Assembly: GCA_016704565.1 (NCBI GenBank)
Contig: JADIZV010000003.1
Coordinates: 165,069 to 229,068, forward strand
DNA from: Candidatus Phosphoribacter baldrii
Lineage (GTDB): Bacteria; Actinomycetota; Actinomycetes; Actinomycetales; Dermatophilaceae
Direction of reading: 5' to 3'
DNA length: 64,000 nucleotides
A model generated the notes under the pieces. It was not told where the DNA came from and did no database searches. It was given only the letters and a program-made list of their open reading frames with translations. The translations under genes and the position numbers were made by a program. Positions 40,672-48,858 of this stretch are shown here, in pieces (within the stretch, counting starts at the first letter, position 1; each line of letters opens with the position of its first letter).

Positions 40672-41352
40672 GTGGACACCACCCTCTCGCCCAGCGCGCG
40701 CCGCTGGTTTGCCGTCAACGCCGTGGTCGCCTGGCTCGGGCTGGCGGTGTCACTCACTCTCACCGTGACCGCGCTCTACCCGAGCACCGTGACGATCCCC
40801 ACGCGCTACGGCTCCGACCACGCCGCGGGTCTGGGCTCGCGCCTGGCCGACTGGTTCTCCTACTTCACCATCTGGTCGAACATTGTCGTCGCGGTGGTCA
40901 CCTCGATCCTCGCGTGGGGCCGCCCGCGGGCAACCGCCGCCTTGCGCGCGGCCCGGCTCGACTCGGTCCTGCTCATCACCATCACCGGCCTGGTGTATGC
41001 CGTGGTGCTGGCTCCCATCTCAGTCCAGCGGGGGTGGGAGAACGTCTCCAACACCCTTCTGCACCAAGTGACTCCGATCCTCACCGTGCTGGTGTGGCTG
41101 CTCGTCGGACCCCGCGGGTGGGTGTCGTGGCGGACCGTCCTCGGGGCCCTGGTCATCCCGCTCGCATGGGTCGCGGTCATGCTCCTGCACGGGGCGTTCG
41201 TGCGCGCCTACCCCTACCCGTTCGTCGACGTCGCCGTCCTCGGGTATGCCGCCGCGCTGGTGAACATCGTCGGCATCCTCGTCCTCGGGTTGGCGATGGC
41301 GGCGGGGTTCCTCGGCCTGGAACGCCTCCTCATCCGCCGCCGCTCCCGGTGA
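40672..41352 (+). CDS. Pr6Pr family membrane protein
   Basis: 226 residues from GTG 40672, preceded by CGGCATACTCG in which TACTCG lies six bases before the start (a weak leaderless box). Six hydrophobic segments are visible, with the conserved stretch ADWFSYFTIWSNIVVAVVTSIL (split: FSYFTIWSNIVVA), LHQVTPILTVLVWLLVGPRG and YPYPFVDVAVLGYAA. This matches the Pr6Pr family of integral membrane proteins, whose function is not known. It lies 47 bases after the CPBP gene. Confidence 0.82.
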   Translation: MDTTLSPSARRWFAVNAVVAWLGLAVSLTLTVTALYPSTVTIPTRYGSDHAAGLGSRLADWFSYFTIWSNIVVAVVTSILAWGRPRATAALRAARLDSVLLITITGLVYAVVLAPISVQRGWENVSNTLLHQVTPILTVLVWLLVGPRGWVSWRTVLGALVIPLAWVAVMLLHGAFVRAYPYPFVDVAVLGYAAALVNIVGILVLGLAMAAGFLGLERLLIRRRSR

Positions 41353-41370
41353 CGGGCGGGGGACTCTGCG

Positions 41371-41757
41371 TCAGTCCGCCAGCGCGCGCAACTGCGGTGG
41401 GAACTCGATGAGGTTCTGGTTGGCGTCGAGGCAGACGACATCGACGATGCCATCGACGAGCAACTCCCCCGCCCGCTCGACCCGCTGGGCGAAGCGCCCC
41501 CGATAGACCGAGGGCACGGTGAACGTCGTGACGATGTCGACGACGTCACCGAGCACCGCCGGCTTCTTGAAGGTCGCCTGCACCGAGTGGACGACCAGAA
41601 GAAAGCCGTCGGCGTTCCAGTCGGCGACCGACCGGCCCTGGTGGGTCAAGAACTCCGAGCGCCCGCGCTCCATGAACTTGAAGTAGTTGGCGTAGTAGAC
41701 GACCCCGAGACTGTCGGTGTCCTCGTAGTAGACCTTGAACGAGACGCTCTGCTGCAC
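41371..41757 (-). CDS. YbgC-like acyl-CoA thioesterase (hot-dog fold)
   Basis: 128 residues from GTG 41757. VYYEDTDSLGVVYYANYFKFMERGRSE matches the 4HBT/YbgC signature, with the catalytic Asp at residue 15 (YEDTDS). The His that usually follows as VVYHANY is Tyr here. These enzymes hydrolyse acyl-CoA thioesters in the cytoplasm. It is convergent with the Pr6Pr gene and lies 9 bases after the amylosucrase stop on the same strand. Confidence 0.85.
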   Translation of the reverse strand: MQQSVSFKVYYEDTDSLGVVYYANYFKFMERGRSEFLTHQGRSVADWNADGFLLVVHSVQATFKKPAVLGDVVDIVTTFTVPSVYRGRFAQRVERAGELLVDGIVDVVCLDANQNLIEFPPQLRALAD

Positions 41758-41766
41758 ACTCCGACC

Positions 41767-43713
41767 CTATGCGTGCGGCGGGATGTGGTCGACCAGCCAC
41801 CACACGGCATACGGCGGCAGCCACGCGTTGTCGTCGCTCTCGATCCGCACGCGCCTGCCGCTGAGCGCCTCAATGGCGCCAGCGAGACCTTCCTGGCGCA
41901 GCACCCACCCGGGCACCGGGCGCCACGAGTCGGTGACGTTGTATGCCGCGAGCATGGTCCCCACCGGGTGCCTGCGGGCCAGGAGAAGGACACCCGGGTC
42001 CCACACCCCCAGCACCGTCGACGGCACCGACGCATGCAGATGCGGAAGCCGCGCCCGCGTGCGCGCAATGTGCGAAATCCCTTGGAACACGAGGTGTTCC
42101 GGCGTGCCTGGCGTATGCCGTCGCGCCGCCAACTCCCAGTCCATCCGCGGCCGATGCACCCACCGGTTGTCGTCCTCATGCCCCGGCTCCGCCGCCCAGC
42201 GCGGGTCGTTGGCCATGCCGAGCTCGTCACCGCTCCAGATCACCGGCAGACCGCCGAAGCCAGCGATGAGGGCGTGGCCCAGCAGCACGCGGGCGATGGC
42301 ACGATCGATGCCCGCCTCATCTGCTGCGGCCCGGGCGGCGTCCAACCCCGTCAACGCTGCAGCAGTTCCGCTGATCCGACGATCGCCGGTTGACCCATTC
42401 GCCTGGAAGGTCAAACCCCTCGCCGTCGAACCCGGGAAGGCGCCGGTGAACCAGTCGGACAAGAAGGCTCGGTGGGCGAACCCGTTGAGGCCGACCGCCG
42501 CGGCGTCGCCGTCGTCGATCGCCCAACCAATGTCATCGTGGCAACGCAGATAGGCAATCCAGGTCGCGGTCGACGGGACGGGTGGGAGCGCCGCCAGGGC
42601 ATGCGCCGTCAAGCGCACGTCGTGGGTGGCGAGCATCGACCACGCCTGCACCATGAGGGAGTTGTGGTAGGCCAGATCGCTCACCTTGCCGTGGTGCTCG
42701 CCCTGGCCGAGATACTGCACGAGGTCGCGCGGTCCGACGATCGCCTCGGCCTTGAAAGCGACTGCGGGACAAGCGATCTTGGCGATCGCGCGCAACGCTT
42801 GCGTGAGCGCGTGCACCTCGGGCTGGTTCTGACAGGTCGTGCCGAGACGCTTCCAGGTGAAGGCGATGGCATCGAGTCGAACCACTTCGACGCCAGCATT
42901 GGCCAGGAAGAAGATGATGTCTGCGTACTCACAGAACACATCGGGATTGGCCCAGTTGACGTCCCACTGCCATGCGTTGAACGTGGTCCACACCCACCCG
43001 CCGAGAGCCTCGTCCCAGGTGAAGTTGCCGGGCGCGAAGTCAGGGAAGACTTCCGGAAGGGTCGCCTCAAAGCGGTCCGGCTCGGTCCGGTCGGGATAGA
43101 CGTAGAAGTAGTCGCGGTAGTGCCGATCTCCTGCCCGCGCGCGCTCGGCCCAATCGTGTTCCTTGGCGACGTGGTTGAGCACGAGGTCGAGAACGAGACT
43201 GATCCCCCTGTCTCGCAACAGTTTCGAGAGCGCCTTGAGGTCCTCGATCGACCCCAGGTCGGGACGAACCTCGCGGTAGGAGGCCACGGCATACCCGCCG
43301 TCGTTGTCTCCCTCACGGGGACGCAGCAACGGCATGAGGTGTAGGAAGGTGACCCCAAGCTCCTCGAGATAGTCGATGCGCCCCCCGACGGCCTCCAACG
43401 ACCCCGCAAACCGATCGGCATACGTCGCGTAACCGAACATCCCAGGGCTCTGCAGCCAGTCGGGCTCAAGGATGCGCCGCTCGTCCAGTCGGTGCAGCTC
43501 CGGATCGCGATCCCGGTATGCCGCCGCCGCCAAGACGACCAGCCGGGCCGCGACATCCTGGGCGATGTCACCGTAGAGAGACGTCAGAGCATCAAGAAGG
43601 TCGTCCCACCAGCGGTGCAACCGCAGCTCGAACAACTCGCGGCGGCCGGGAGATACGTCGGCCAAGACCGAGGCGCAGGCGCTCGTGACCGTGCCGGGAG
43701 CAGATGAGGTCAT
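41767..43713 (-). CDS. Amylosucrase-like GH13 enzyme
   Basis: 648 residues from ATG 43713 (ATG 43755 is possible). N-terminal helical domain, then a GH13 barrel with FLHLMPLLRPREGDNDGGYAV, the nucleophile Asp in VVRLDAIAFTWKRLGTTCQNQPEVHAL (split: VVRLDAIAFTWKRLGT, CQNQPEVHAL), the acid Glu in AFKAEAIVG, and the third Asp in YLRCHDDIGW. These are amylosucrase-type motifs: the enzyme makes alpha-glucan from sucrose or acts as a sucrose hydrolase. No signal peptide is seen. A LacI-type operator lies about 120 bases upstream, consistent with sugar control. Confidence 0.88.
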   Translation of the reverse strand: MTSSAPGTVTSACASVLADVSPGRRELFELRLHRWWDDLLDALTSLYGDIAQDVAARLVVLAAAAYRDRDPELHRLDERRILEPDWLQSPGMFGYATYADRFAGSLEAVGGRIDYLEELGVTFLHLMPLLRPREGDNDGGYAVASYREVRPDLGSIEDLKALSKLLRDRGISLVLDLVLNHVAKEHDWAERARAGDRHYRDYFYVYPDRTEPDRFEATLPEVFPDFAPGNFTWDEALGGWVWTTFNAWQWDVNWANPDVFCEYADIIFFLANAGVEVVRLDAIAFTWKRLGTTCQNQPEVHALTQALRAIAKIACPAVAFKAEAIVGPRDLVQYLGQGEHHGKVSDLAYHNSLMVQAWSMLATHDVRLTAHALAALPPVPSTATWIAYLRCHDDIGWAIDDGDAAAVGLNGFAHRAFLSDWFTGAFPGSTARGLTFQANGSTGDRRISGTAAALTGLDAARAAADEAGIDRAIARVLLGHALIAGFGGLPVIWSGDELGMANDPRWAAEPGHEDDNRWVHRPRMDWELAARRHTPGTPEHLVFQGISHIARTRARLPHLHASVPSTVLGVWDPGVLLLARRHPVGTMLAAYNVTDSWRPVPGWVLRQEGLAGAIEALSGRRVRIESDDNAWLPPYAVWWLVDHIPPHA

Positions 43714-43832
43714 CGGTGAGACACCCCCCGCCAACACTGGCGGCTCTGGACGCAATCGACCATTGCTTCTCTCACACTCGGATCAGAACGGACACAACGG
43801 GGCGGACGCATCGCCCGAGAGGCACAGCATAC

Positions 43833-43844
43833 GTAAACGCTTAC
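43833..43844. promoter_or_regulatory. LacI/GalR-type operator
   Basis: GTAAACGCTTAC at 43833-43844 has the GTAA-CG-TTAC symmetry typical of LacI-family sites. It lies between the divergent amylosucrase and RlmB genes, 120 bases from the former and 37 from the latter; control of amylosucrase is more likely by function. The regulator gene is not in the window. Confidence 0.55.
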
Positions 43845-43880
43845 ATCGGACGCTAGCCCCCTCCGCGTCCGCCGGAAACC

Positions 43881-44708
43881 GTGTTGGATGTGGACGTGAC
43901 CAGAACCTGGGACACCTCCCCCACCGCGCCCATCTCACCCAAGGACCGGTTCGTCACGATCTATGGACGCAATCCCGTCCTCGAGGCGTTGAGCGACCAG
44001 CACCTGGCCGTCGACAAGGTGCTGGTCGCCGACACCGCCCGGGGCCCCCACGTCGGGGAGATCCGCGCCGCCGCCCGGGCCCGAGGGGTCCCGATCCAGG
44101 TCGTGGACGCGGAACGGGTCAAGAAGATCGCCGGGAACGGCAAGCAGGACCAGGGCGTCTGCGCGGACGTCGTTGCCCCACGAATGCGTCCGTTGGCGTT
44201 GGCCGTTTCCGAGGGTCTGCACGGACCTGTCCTGGTGCTGGACGGCATCACGACCCCCGCCAACGTCGGCATGATCCTGCGCACCGCCACAGCGGCCGGA
44301 TTCTCCGGGATCGTCGTGCCGCGACGGGGCGTCGCATCGATCGACCCCTTGGTGGTCAAGGCCTCGGCCGGGGTCGCGTTCAAGGCCCCCATCCTCAAAG
44401 TCGCCACGGCGCTGGAGGCCGTCCAGGCCCTGCGCGAGGCGGGCTACCGGATCGCCGGGTTGGACGCTGACGGACCCACGGACCTGTTCGGGGCCGACCT
44501 CGGTGCGGACACGGCATACGTCCTGGGGGGTGAGACGGCCGGGCTGGGAGCCGAGGTGAGCGGCCTGGTCGACACGTGGGTGTCCATCCCGATGGCCGGG
44601 GCCGTGGAGTCGCTCAACGTGTCCGCAGCGGCCGCCGTCGTGTGCTTCGACGTGGTGCGCCGGGGCCTCAGCCGCCCCACCGATCAGCCAGCGCGCGCAC
44701 CACGGTGA
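43881..44708 (+). CDS. rlmB: 23S rRNA (guanosine(2251)-2'-O)-methyltransferase RlmB-like (SpoU/TrmH family)
   Basis: 275 residues from GTG 43881; GTG 43896 is an alternative and no clear ribosome site decides between them. The substrate-binding N-terminal domain begins TIYGRNPVLEAL. SPOUT motifs are LDGITTPANVGMILRTA (motif 1), YVLGGETAGLG (motif 2) and VSIPMAGAVESLNVSAAAAV (motif 3), which form the SAM-binding knot. It methylates ribose of rRNA; RlmB versus a tRNA-specific TrmH homologue is not certain. Its last 41 bases overlap the convergent DUF1697 gene. Confidence 0.85.
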   Translation: MLDVDVTRTWDTSPTAPISPKDRFVTIYGRNPVLEALSDQHLAVDKVLVADTARGPHVGEIRAAARARGVPIQVVDAERVKKIAGNGKQDQGVCADVVAPRMRPLALAVSEGLHGPVLVLDGITTPANVGMILRTATAAGFSGIVVPRRGVASIDPLVVKASAGVAFKAPILKVATALEAVQALREAGYRIAGLDADGPTDLFGADLGADTAYVLGGETAGLGAEVSGLVDTWVSIPMAGAVESLNVSAAAAVVCFDVVRRGLSRPTDQPARAPR

Positions 44709-45201
44709 GGTCGCGGGTCGTTGCTCTGCCGCAGTGGCGCTCGATCTTCGCGTTGGTCAGCGTCGACGCGTGGGCGGGGACGCCCAACCGCATCACGACG
44801 TGGCGGCCGACGACCCGAGCCCACTCCCCCGGCGCATCCCAAGCGTCCAGCAGCGCACGCCCCTCCGCGTCGGGCTCGGAGGCGAGGAACGCGGCATACG
44901 TGCGACCGTCCGGAAACGGGTTGGGCAAGGCGTCGACGGCAGCCACGAGCGCGAGCAGGTCGGACGGCATACGGACGATCGTGGGGACCTCGAAGCCGAA
45001 CTCAGCCGTGAGCACCTGCTCGATCTGGTGGGCGACCCGTTGGGATGAGCGGGCCGCCGACGTGACCAGGACGTTGCCCGTCTGGATGTAGGTCTGCACC
45101 TCGCTGAAACCGCCTGCCTCCAGCGCCGCCCGCACGCGAGCCATCGGGGCCTGGCGCCGTCCGACATTGACCGCGCGCAGGAACCCGACGTAGCGGGGCA
45201 C
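44668..45201 (-). CDS. DUF1697 family protein
   Basis: 177 residues from GTG 45201, directly after the PhzF stop (no gap). The family start RYVGFLRAVNVGRRQAPMARVR, then TYIQTGNVLVTSA, and FLASEPDAEGRALLDAW match DUF1697. Function unknown. It is the last gene of a minus-strand run GCS2 ligase-PhzF-DUF1697, each joined closely. Its 3' end is antisense to the last 41 bases of rlmB. Confidence 0.87.
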   Translation of the reverse strand: MPRYVGFLRAVNVGRRQAPMARVRAALEAGGFSEVQTYIQTGNVLVTSAARSSQRVAHQIEQVLTAEFGFEVPTIVRMPSDLLALVAAVDALPNPFPDGRTYAAFLASEPDAEGRALLDAWDAPGEWARVVGRHVVMRLGVPAHASTLTNAKIERHCGRATTRDLTVVRALADRWGG

Positions 45202-46068
45202 TCAGACCTCCAGCGTGCCGCGACCGACGTCGCGGACCAGACCCCCCACGCGGACCCGCCCCGCGTCGGTCACCTCGACGTGAAGTCGGGATGGGCGCGC
45301 CACAGCGGCGCCTTGAATGACGGTCAGAGACCCGCGGAAACCCCGCGACGCCAACAGACTCCCGAGGTTTGCCGAGGCCGACCCCGTTGCCGGGTCTTCG
45401 AGCATTGCGCCGTCCTGACCGTAGAAGAACCGCGCCTCGATGCTGTCCGGGCCGGTCCACGCCCAGACCAGCGCCATGCTCTCGCCACGCGGTGAACGAG
45501 CGAAGCGGTCCGCCGCGACGGGGTCGGCCGCAGCAGCCCGCACCGCATCGACTGACGTCAACTCGATGAGGAACTGATCCACGCCGGAATCGACCCACCA
45601 CCCCTCATCGACGACGTCGGCCGTTGCGACACCGACGATGGTGGCCAGATCGGCTCGCTCTACCGATCCGGCGGTGACCGTCGCGCGGTTGGCCGTGAGG
45701 ACCCACCGGGCGGGGTCGTCAGCGGAGCGGCGGACGGGGATGTCCCCTGCCGGGACCCGCAGTGTCACCTCCTCACGTCCCAGGCGTTCGCCGATGACGT
45801 ATGCCGTGCCCAAGGTCGGGTGCCCGGCGAACGGCATCTCGAAACCCGGGGTGAAGATCCGCACGTCGGCGTCCGCCGTGCCCGTGCCCGGGCAGCGTGT
45901 GACGAAGGTGGATTCGGACAGGTTGAACTGACGAGCGATGGCCTGCATCCGGGCCTCGTCCAAGCCGGATGCGTCCTCAACGACGGCAAGCGGGTTACCC
46001 GAAAACGGGTCGCCGTCGATCGCGAAGACGTTGAGCAGCCGGAAGGCCAGGCTCGTCCTCGCGTTCAT
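45202..46068 (-). CDS. PhzF family isomerase-like protein
   Basis: 288 residues. Signature motifs are FRLLNVFAIDGDPFSGNPLAVV at the N-terminus (split: NVFAIDGDPFSGNPLAVV), QFNLSESTFVT with the catalytic Glu, RIFTPGFEMPFAGHPTLGTA and EDPATGSASANLGSLLA. The PhzF fold has two diaminopimelate-epimerase-like halves. Family members isomerise small acids; no phenazine genes are present, so the name is structural only. The start overlaps the upstream ligase stop as ATGA. Confidence 0.9.
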   Translation of the reverse strand: MNARTSLAFRLLNVFAIDGDPFSGNPLAVVEDASGLDEARMQAIARQFNLSESTFVTRCPGTGTADADVRIFTPGFEMPFAGHPTLGTAYVIGERLGREEVTLRVPAGDIPVRRSADDPARWVLTANRATVTAGSVERADLATIVGVATADVVDEGWWVDSGVDQFLIELTSVDAVRAAAADPVAADRFARSPRGESMALVWAWTGPDSIEARFFYGQDGAMLEDPATGSASANLGSLLASRGFRGSLTVIQGAAVARPSRLHVEVTDAGRVRVGGLVRDVGRGTLEV

Positions 46069-47546
46069 GACAGCGCCCAGGTGTGAACCGGCTCGTTGGT
46101 GTGCATGTGCTCAGAGTAGGTCGCCAACATCTGTTGAAGTGCCTCGTGACGAGGTATGCCGCGCTCCTCCAGCCGGGCGACCGTCGCCGTCTGCCAGGTG
46201 GCGCCGTTGACGCCAGTGAGGCACCGGCCCTCGACGACCGACAGGTAGCGATCACGAGCAGCCGCCGACACGCCCCACTCGCGCAGGCCCTCGTCGGCCA
46301 GCGGGAGCAGGTGACGCAGGATGAGTTCGGTGGCGGGCAGGTCGCCGCGGCCGGGCCAGTAGAGCTTGGCGTCCAGACCTTCGCGCGCTCCAGCCACGAA
46401 GTTGTCCTCGGCTGCAGCGAAGCTCATCCGCGACCACAGGGGCCGGTCCTCCTGCGCGAGCATCCGCAAGGCTCCGTAGTAGAACGCCGCATTCGCCAAG
46501 GTGTCGATGATCGTCGGACCGGCCGGCAGGACCCGGTTTTCGACCCGAACATGCGGTCGCCCCTGGACAATGTCGTAGATCGGGCGGTTCCAGCGGTAGA
46601 CAGTCCCGTTATGCAACCGCATCTCGGCGAGCGCGGGGACGCCGCCGGCTTCGAGCAGGGCCGCGGGGTCCTCGTCGGTCGTCTCCGGCAGCAGCGCCGG
46701 GAAGTAGCGGACGTTCTCCTCGAAGAGGTCGAAGATCGAGGTGATCCAGCGCTCGCCGAACCAGACCCGAGGTCGCACGCCCTGGTTGAGCAGTTCGGGC
46801 GATCGGGTGTCGGCCGCCTGGCTGAACACCGCGATGCGTGACTCGGCCCACAGACGGTGGCCGAGGAAGAACGGCGAGTTGGCACCCACGGCCAGTTGCG
46901 GCCCGGCGAGCACTTGCGCGGCGTTCCAGTGGTCGGCGAAGGAGAGCGGCGCGACCTGCAGGTGCAGTTGCATCGACGTGCACGCGGCTTCGGGGGCGAG
47001 CGAGTCGAAGTAGCGTTCCAGCCGCTCGCCGGTTGGCCCTTCGATGTCCAGGTGGACGTCCTCACCGCGGGCGGCGAGCATGGCGTCGTTCAGCGCGTGA
47101 TATCGCGCGTTGTTGCTCATCCAGTCGCCGGCGAAGTCCTCCGCGGTCACCGTCGGCAGGATGCCGATCATGACGATCCGGTTACCGAGCTCGGTGCAGG
47201 TGCGGTCAGCTCGGTTGAGCGAGGCCCTGAGGTCGGCTTCGAGAGCAATCATCGAGTCGTCCACGAGCTCTCGCGGTTTGACGTTGAACTCGATGTTGTA
47301 GCGGGCCAGTTCGGTCTGGTATTCCGGGTCAGCAATCCGCTCCAGGACCAGGGCGTTGTCCATCTTGGGCCGGAAATCCGCCCCGGCCAGGTTGAGCTCG
47401 ATCTCCATACCAGTCATGGGCCGGTCGAAATCAAAGTGGCTGTAGGCCAACATCCGCTCAAAGACATCCAGGCACAGCTGCACCTTCTGGCGGAACCGCT
47501 GGCGTTGCTCGCGCGTGTACGTGACGGATTCGATGTCCTGGCCCAT
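46065..47546 (-). CDS. Glutamate-cysteine ligase family (GCS2) protein
   Basis: 493 residues from ATG 47546. On its strand TACTCT lies six bases upstream, within CGGCATACTCT, matching the leaderless pattern. GMEIELNLAGADFRP, ARYNIEFNVKPREL, GNRIVMIGILPT and MQLHLQVAPLSFADHW are glutamine-synthetase-like GCS2 motifs. Such proteins join glutamate to amines or cysteine using ATP; whether this one makes gamma-glutamylcysteine (for example for ergothioneine) is open, as no other egt genes are near. First gene of a three-gene operon. Confidence 0.82.
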   Translation of the reverse strand: MGQDIESVTYTREQRQRFRQKVQLCLDVFERMLAYSHFDFDRPMTGMEIELNLAGADFRPKMDNALVLERIADPEYQTELARYNIEFNVKPRELVDDSMIALEADLRASLNRADRTCTELGNRIVMIGILPTVTAEDFAGDWMSNNARYHALNDAMLAARGEDVHLDIEGPTGERLERYFDSLAPEAACTSMQLHLQVAPLSFADHWNAAQVLAGPQLAVGANSPFFLGHRLWAESRIAVFSQAADTRSPELLNQGVRPRVWFGERWITSIFDLFEENVRYFPALLPETTDEDPAALLEAGGVPALAEMRLHNGTVYRWNRPIYDIVQGRPHVRVENRVLPAGPTIIDTLANAAFYYGALRMLAQEDRPLWSRMSFAAAEDNFVAGAREGLDAKLYWPGRGDLPATELILRHLLPLADEGLREWGVSAAARDRYLSVVEGRCLTGVNGATWQTATVARLEERGIPRHEALQQMLATYSEHMHTNEPVHTWALS

Positions 47547-47552
47547 GGCCGG

Positions 47553-47558
47553 AGAGTA
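47553..47558 (-). promoter_or_regulatory. Putative -10 box (TACTCT) overlapping the CGGCATAC octamer, for the GCS2 ligase operon
   Basis: Read on the minus strand, CGGCATACTCT ends six bases before the ATG at 47546. Same arrangement as at 10650-10666 for the monooxygenase. Inferred. Confidence 0.4.
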
Positions 47559-47642
47559 TGCCGGTCCGCCCGGTCGGTGCGCGATGGCCGGTCCACGGGA
47601 GGCACGCCGAGGCACCTCCCGGAGGCTGTCGGTGCCCGGTCA

Positions 47643-47648
47643 TAACCT
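47643..47648 (+). promoter_or_regulatory. sbcD: Putative -10 box of a leaderless sbcD promoter
   Basis: TAACCT at 47643-47648 is followed by seven bases and ATG 47656. Inferred. Confidence 0.4.
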
Positions 47649-47655
47649 GACGGTC

Positions 47656-48858
47656 ATGCGCGTTGTCCACACCTCCGACTGGCACCTGGGACGTTCGTTC
47701 CACCAGGTGGGGCTCCTTGACGCCCAGGTGCGGTTCGTCGATTTCCTCGTCGAGCTTGTGCGGGCCGAGGGGGTCGGCGCGGTCCTGGTCTCGGGTGATG
47801 TCTACGACCGGGCGCTGCCCTCCCCTGAGACGGTCAGCGTGCTGGCCGACGCGCTCACCCGGCTTGTCGACGCTGGCGCACAGGTGGTGCTCACCAGTGG
47901 CAATCACGACTCGGCGATCCGGTTGGGGTTCGCCGCAGACCTCTTGGCCAGGGCCGGTGTGCACATTCGGTCGTCCATGGCGGGCATCACCACCCCGGTG
48001 GTCCTCGCCGACGAGGTCGCGGTCTATCCGCTGCCCTATCTCGAGCCTGCCGTGGTCGGCCCGACCCTGGGTGTGGCGGAGCGCTCCCACGCCGCAGTCG
48101 TGCGCGCCGCGATGGACCGCGTCCGCGCCGACGCGGCGGGCCACGCACTCCCTTGCATCGTCATGGCGCACGCCTTCGTGGCCGGTGGAGCGACGAGCGA
48201 GTCCGAACGGGAGATCGCCGTCGGCGGGGTCAGCGTTGTTCCCGCGGACGTCTTCGACGGCATGACGTATGCCGCCCTCGGTCACCTGCACCGTCCGCAG
48301 TGGGTCCGCGAAGACGTGGCCTACAGCGGCTCACCGTTGGCCATGTCGTTCGGCGAGGCCGACCAGGTGAAGTCCGTGGCCCTGCTCGACATCACCGCCC
48401 ACGGGGTGAGCGTCGAGTCGATCCAGACGCCAGTCCCGCGCCGGCTGGCGGTGTTGCGGGGTGACCTCGCCGACTTGCTCCGCGACCCCGAGCTGGACTG
48501 GGCCCGCGGAGCCTGGTGCCGCGCGATCCTCACGGACCCGGTCCGGCCGCTCGCGGCATACGAGCAGCTCACCCGGCGCTTCCCTGACCTATTGAGCCTG
48601 GACTTCGCCCCGCGCGGTGGTGGGCTGAGGTCCACGACCCGGTATGCCGCGCGCGTCCCGTCGGCCCGCCCCGAGCTGGACGTGTGCGCAGACTTCCTCG
48701 CTCACGTCCGCGGCGGGGCGGCAGCGACGGACGATGAGCGGGCCGTGCTTCTGGAGGCACTTGAGGCCAGCCGCACCGCACAGGACCTCGCGTCCGACGA
48801 AGGCGTGGCGCAGGGGACTGCGGACCTCGGCGGACACGGTGACCGGGGGGTCGCATGA
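47656..48858 (+). CDS. sbcD: Exonuclease subunit SbcD (Mre11-like)
   Basis: 400 residues from ATG 47656. Phosphodiesterase motifs are in order: TSDWHLGR, SGDVYDR, SGNHDS, MAHAFV and ALGHLHRPQ, giving the two-metal site. With SbcC it forms a nuclease that cuts hairpins and DNA ends. The stop overlaps the sbcC start (ATGA at 48855-48858), the normal operon structure. Divergent from the GCS2 ligase operon. Confidence 0.95.
   Translation: MRVVHTSDWHLGRSFHQVGLLDAQVRFVDFLVELVRAEGVGAVLVSGDVYDRALPSPETVSVLADALTRLVDAGAQVVLTSGNHDSAIRLGFAADLLARAGVHIRSSMAGITTPVVLADEVAVYPLPYLEPAVVGPTLGVAERSHAAVVRAAMDRVRADAAGHALPCIVMAHAFVAGGATSESEREIAVGGVSVVPADVFDGMTYAALGHLHRPQWVREDVAYSGSPLAMSFGEADQVKSVALLDITAHGVSVESIQTPVPRRLAVLRGDLADLLRDPELDWARGAWCRAILTDPVRPLAAYEQLTRRFPDLLSLDFAPRGGGLRSTTRYAARVPSARPELDVCADFLAHVRGGAAATDDERAVLLEALEASRTAQDLASDEGVAQGTADLGGHGDRGVA

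Noticed and set aside
43823..43832. CAGCATAC and the nearby CGGCATAT (39285) and CGGCATAG (52806) as further octamer copies
   Set aside because: Each differs by one base from CGGCATAC; I counted exact matches only.
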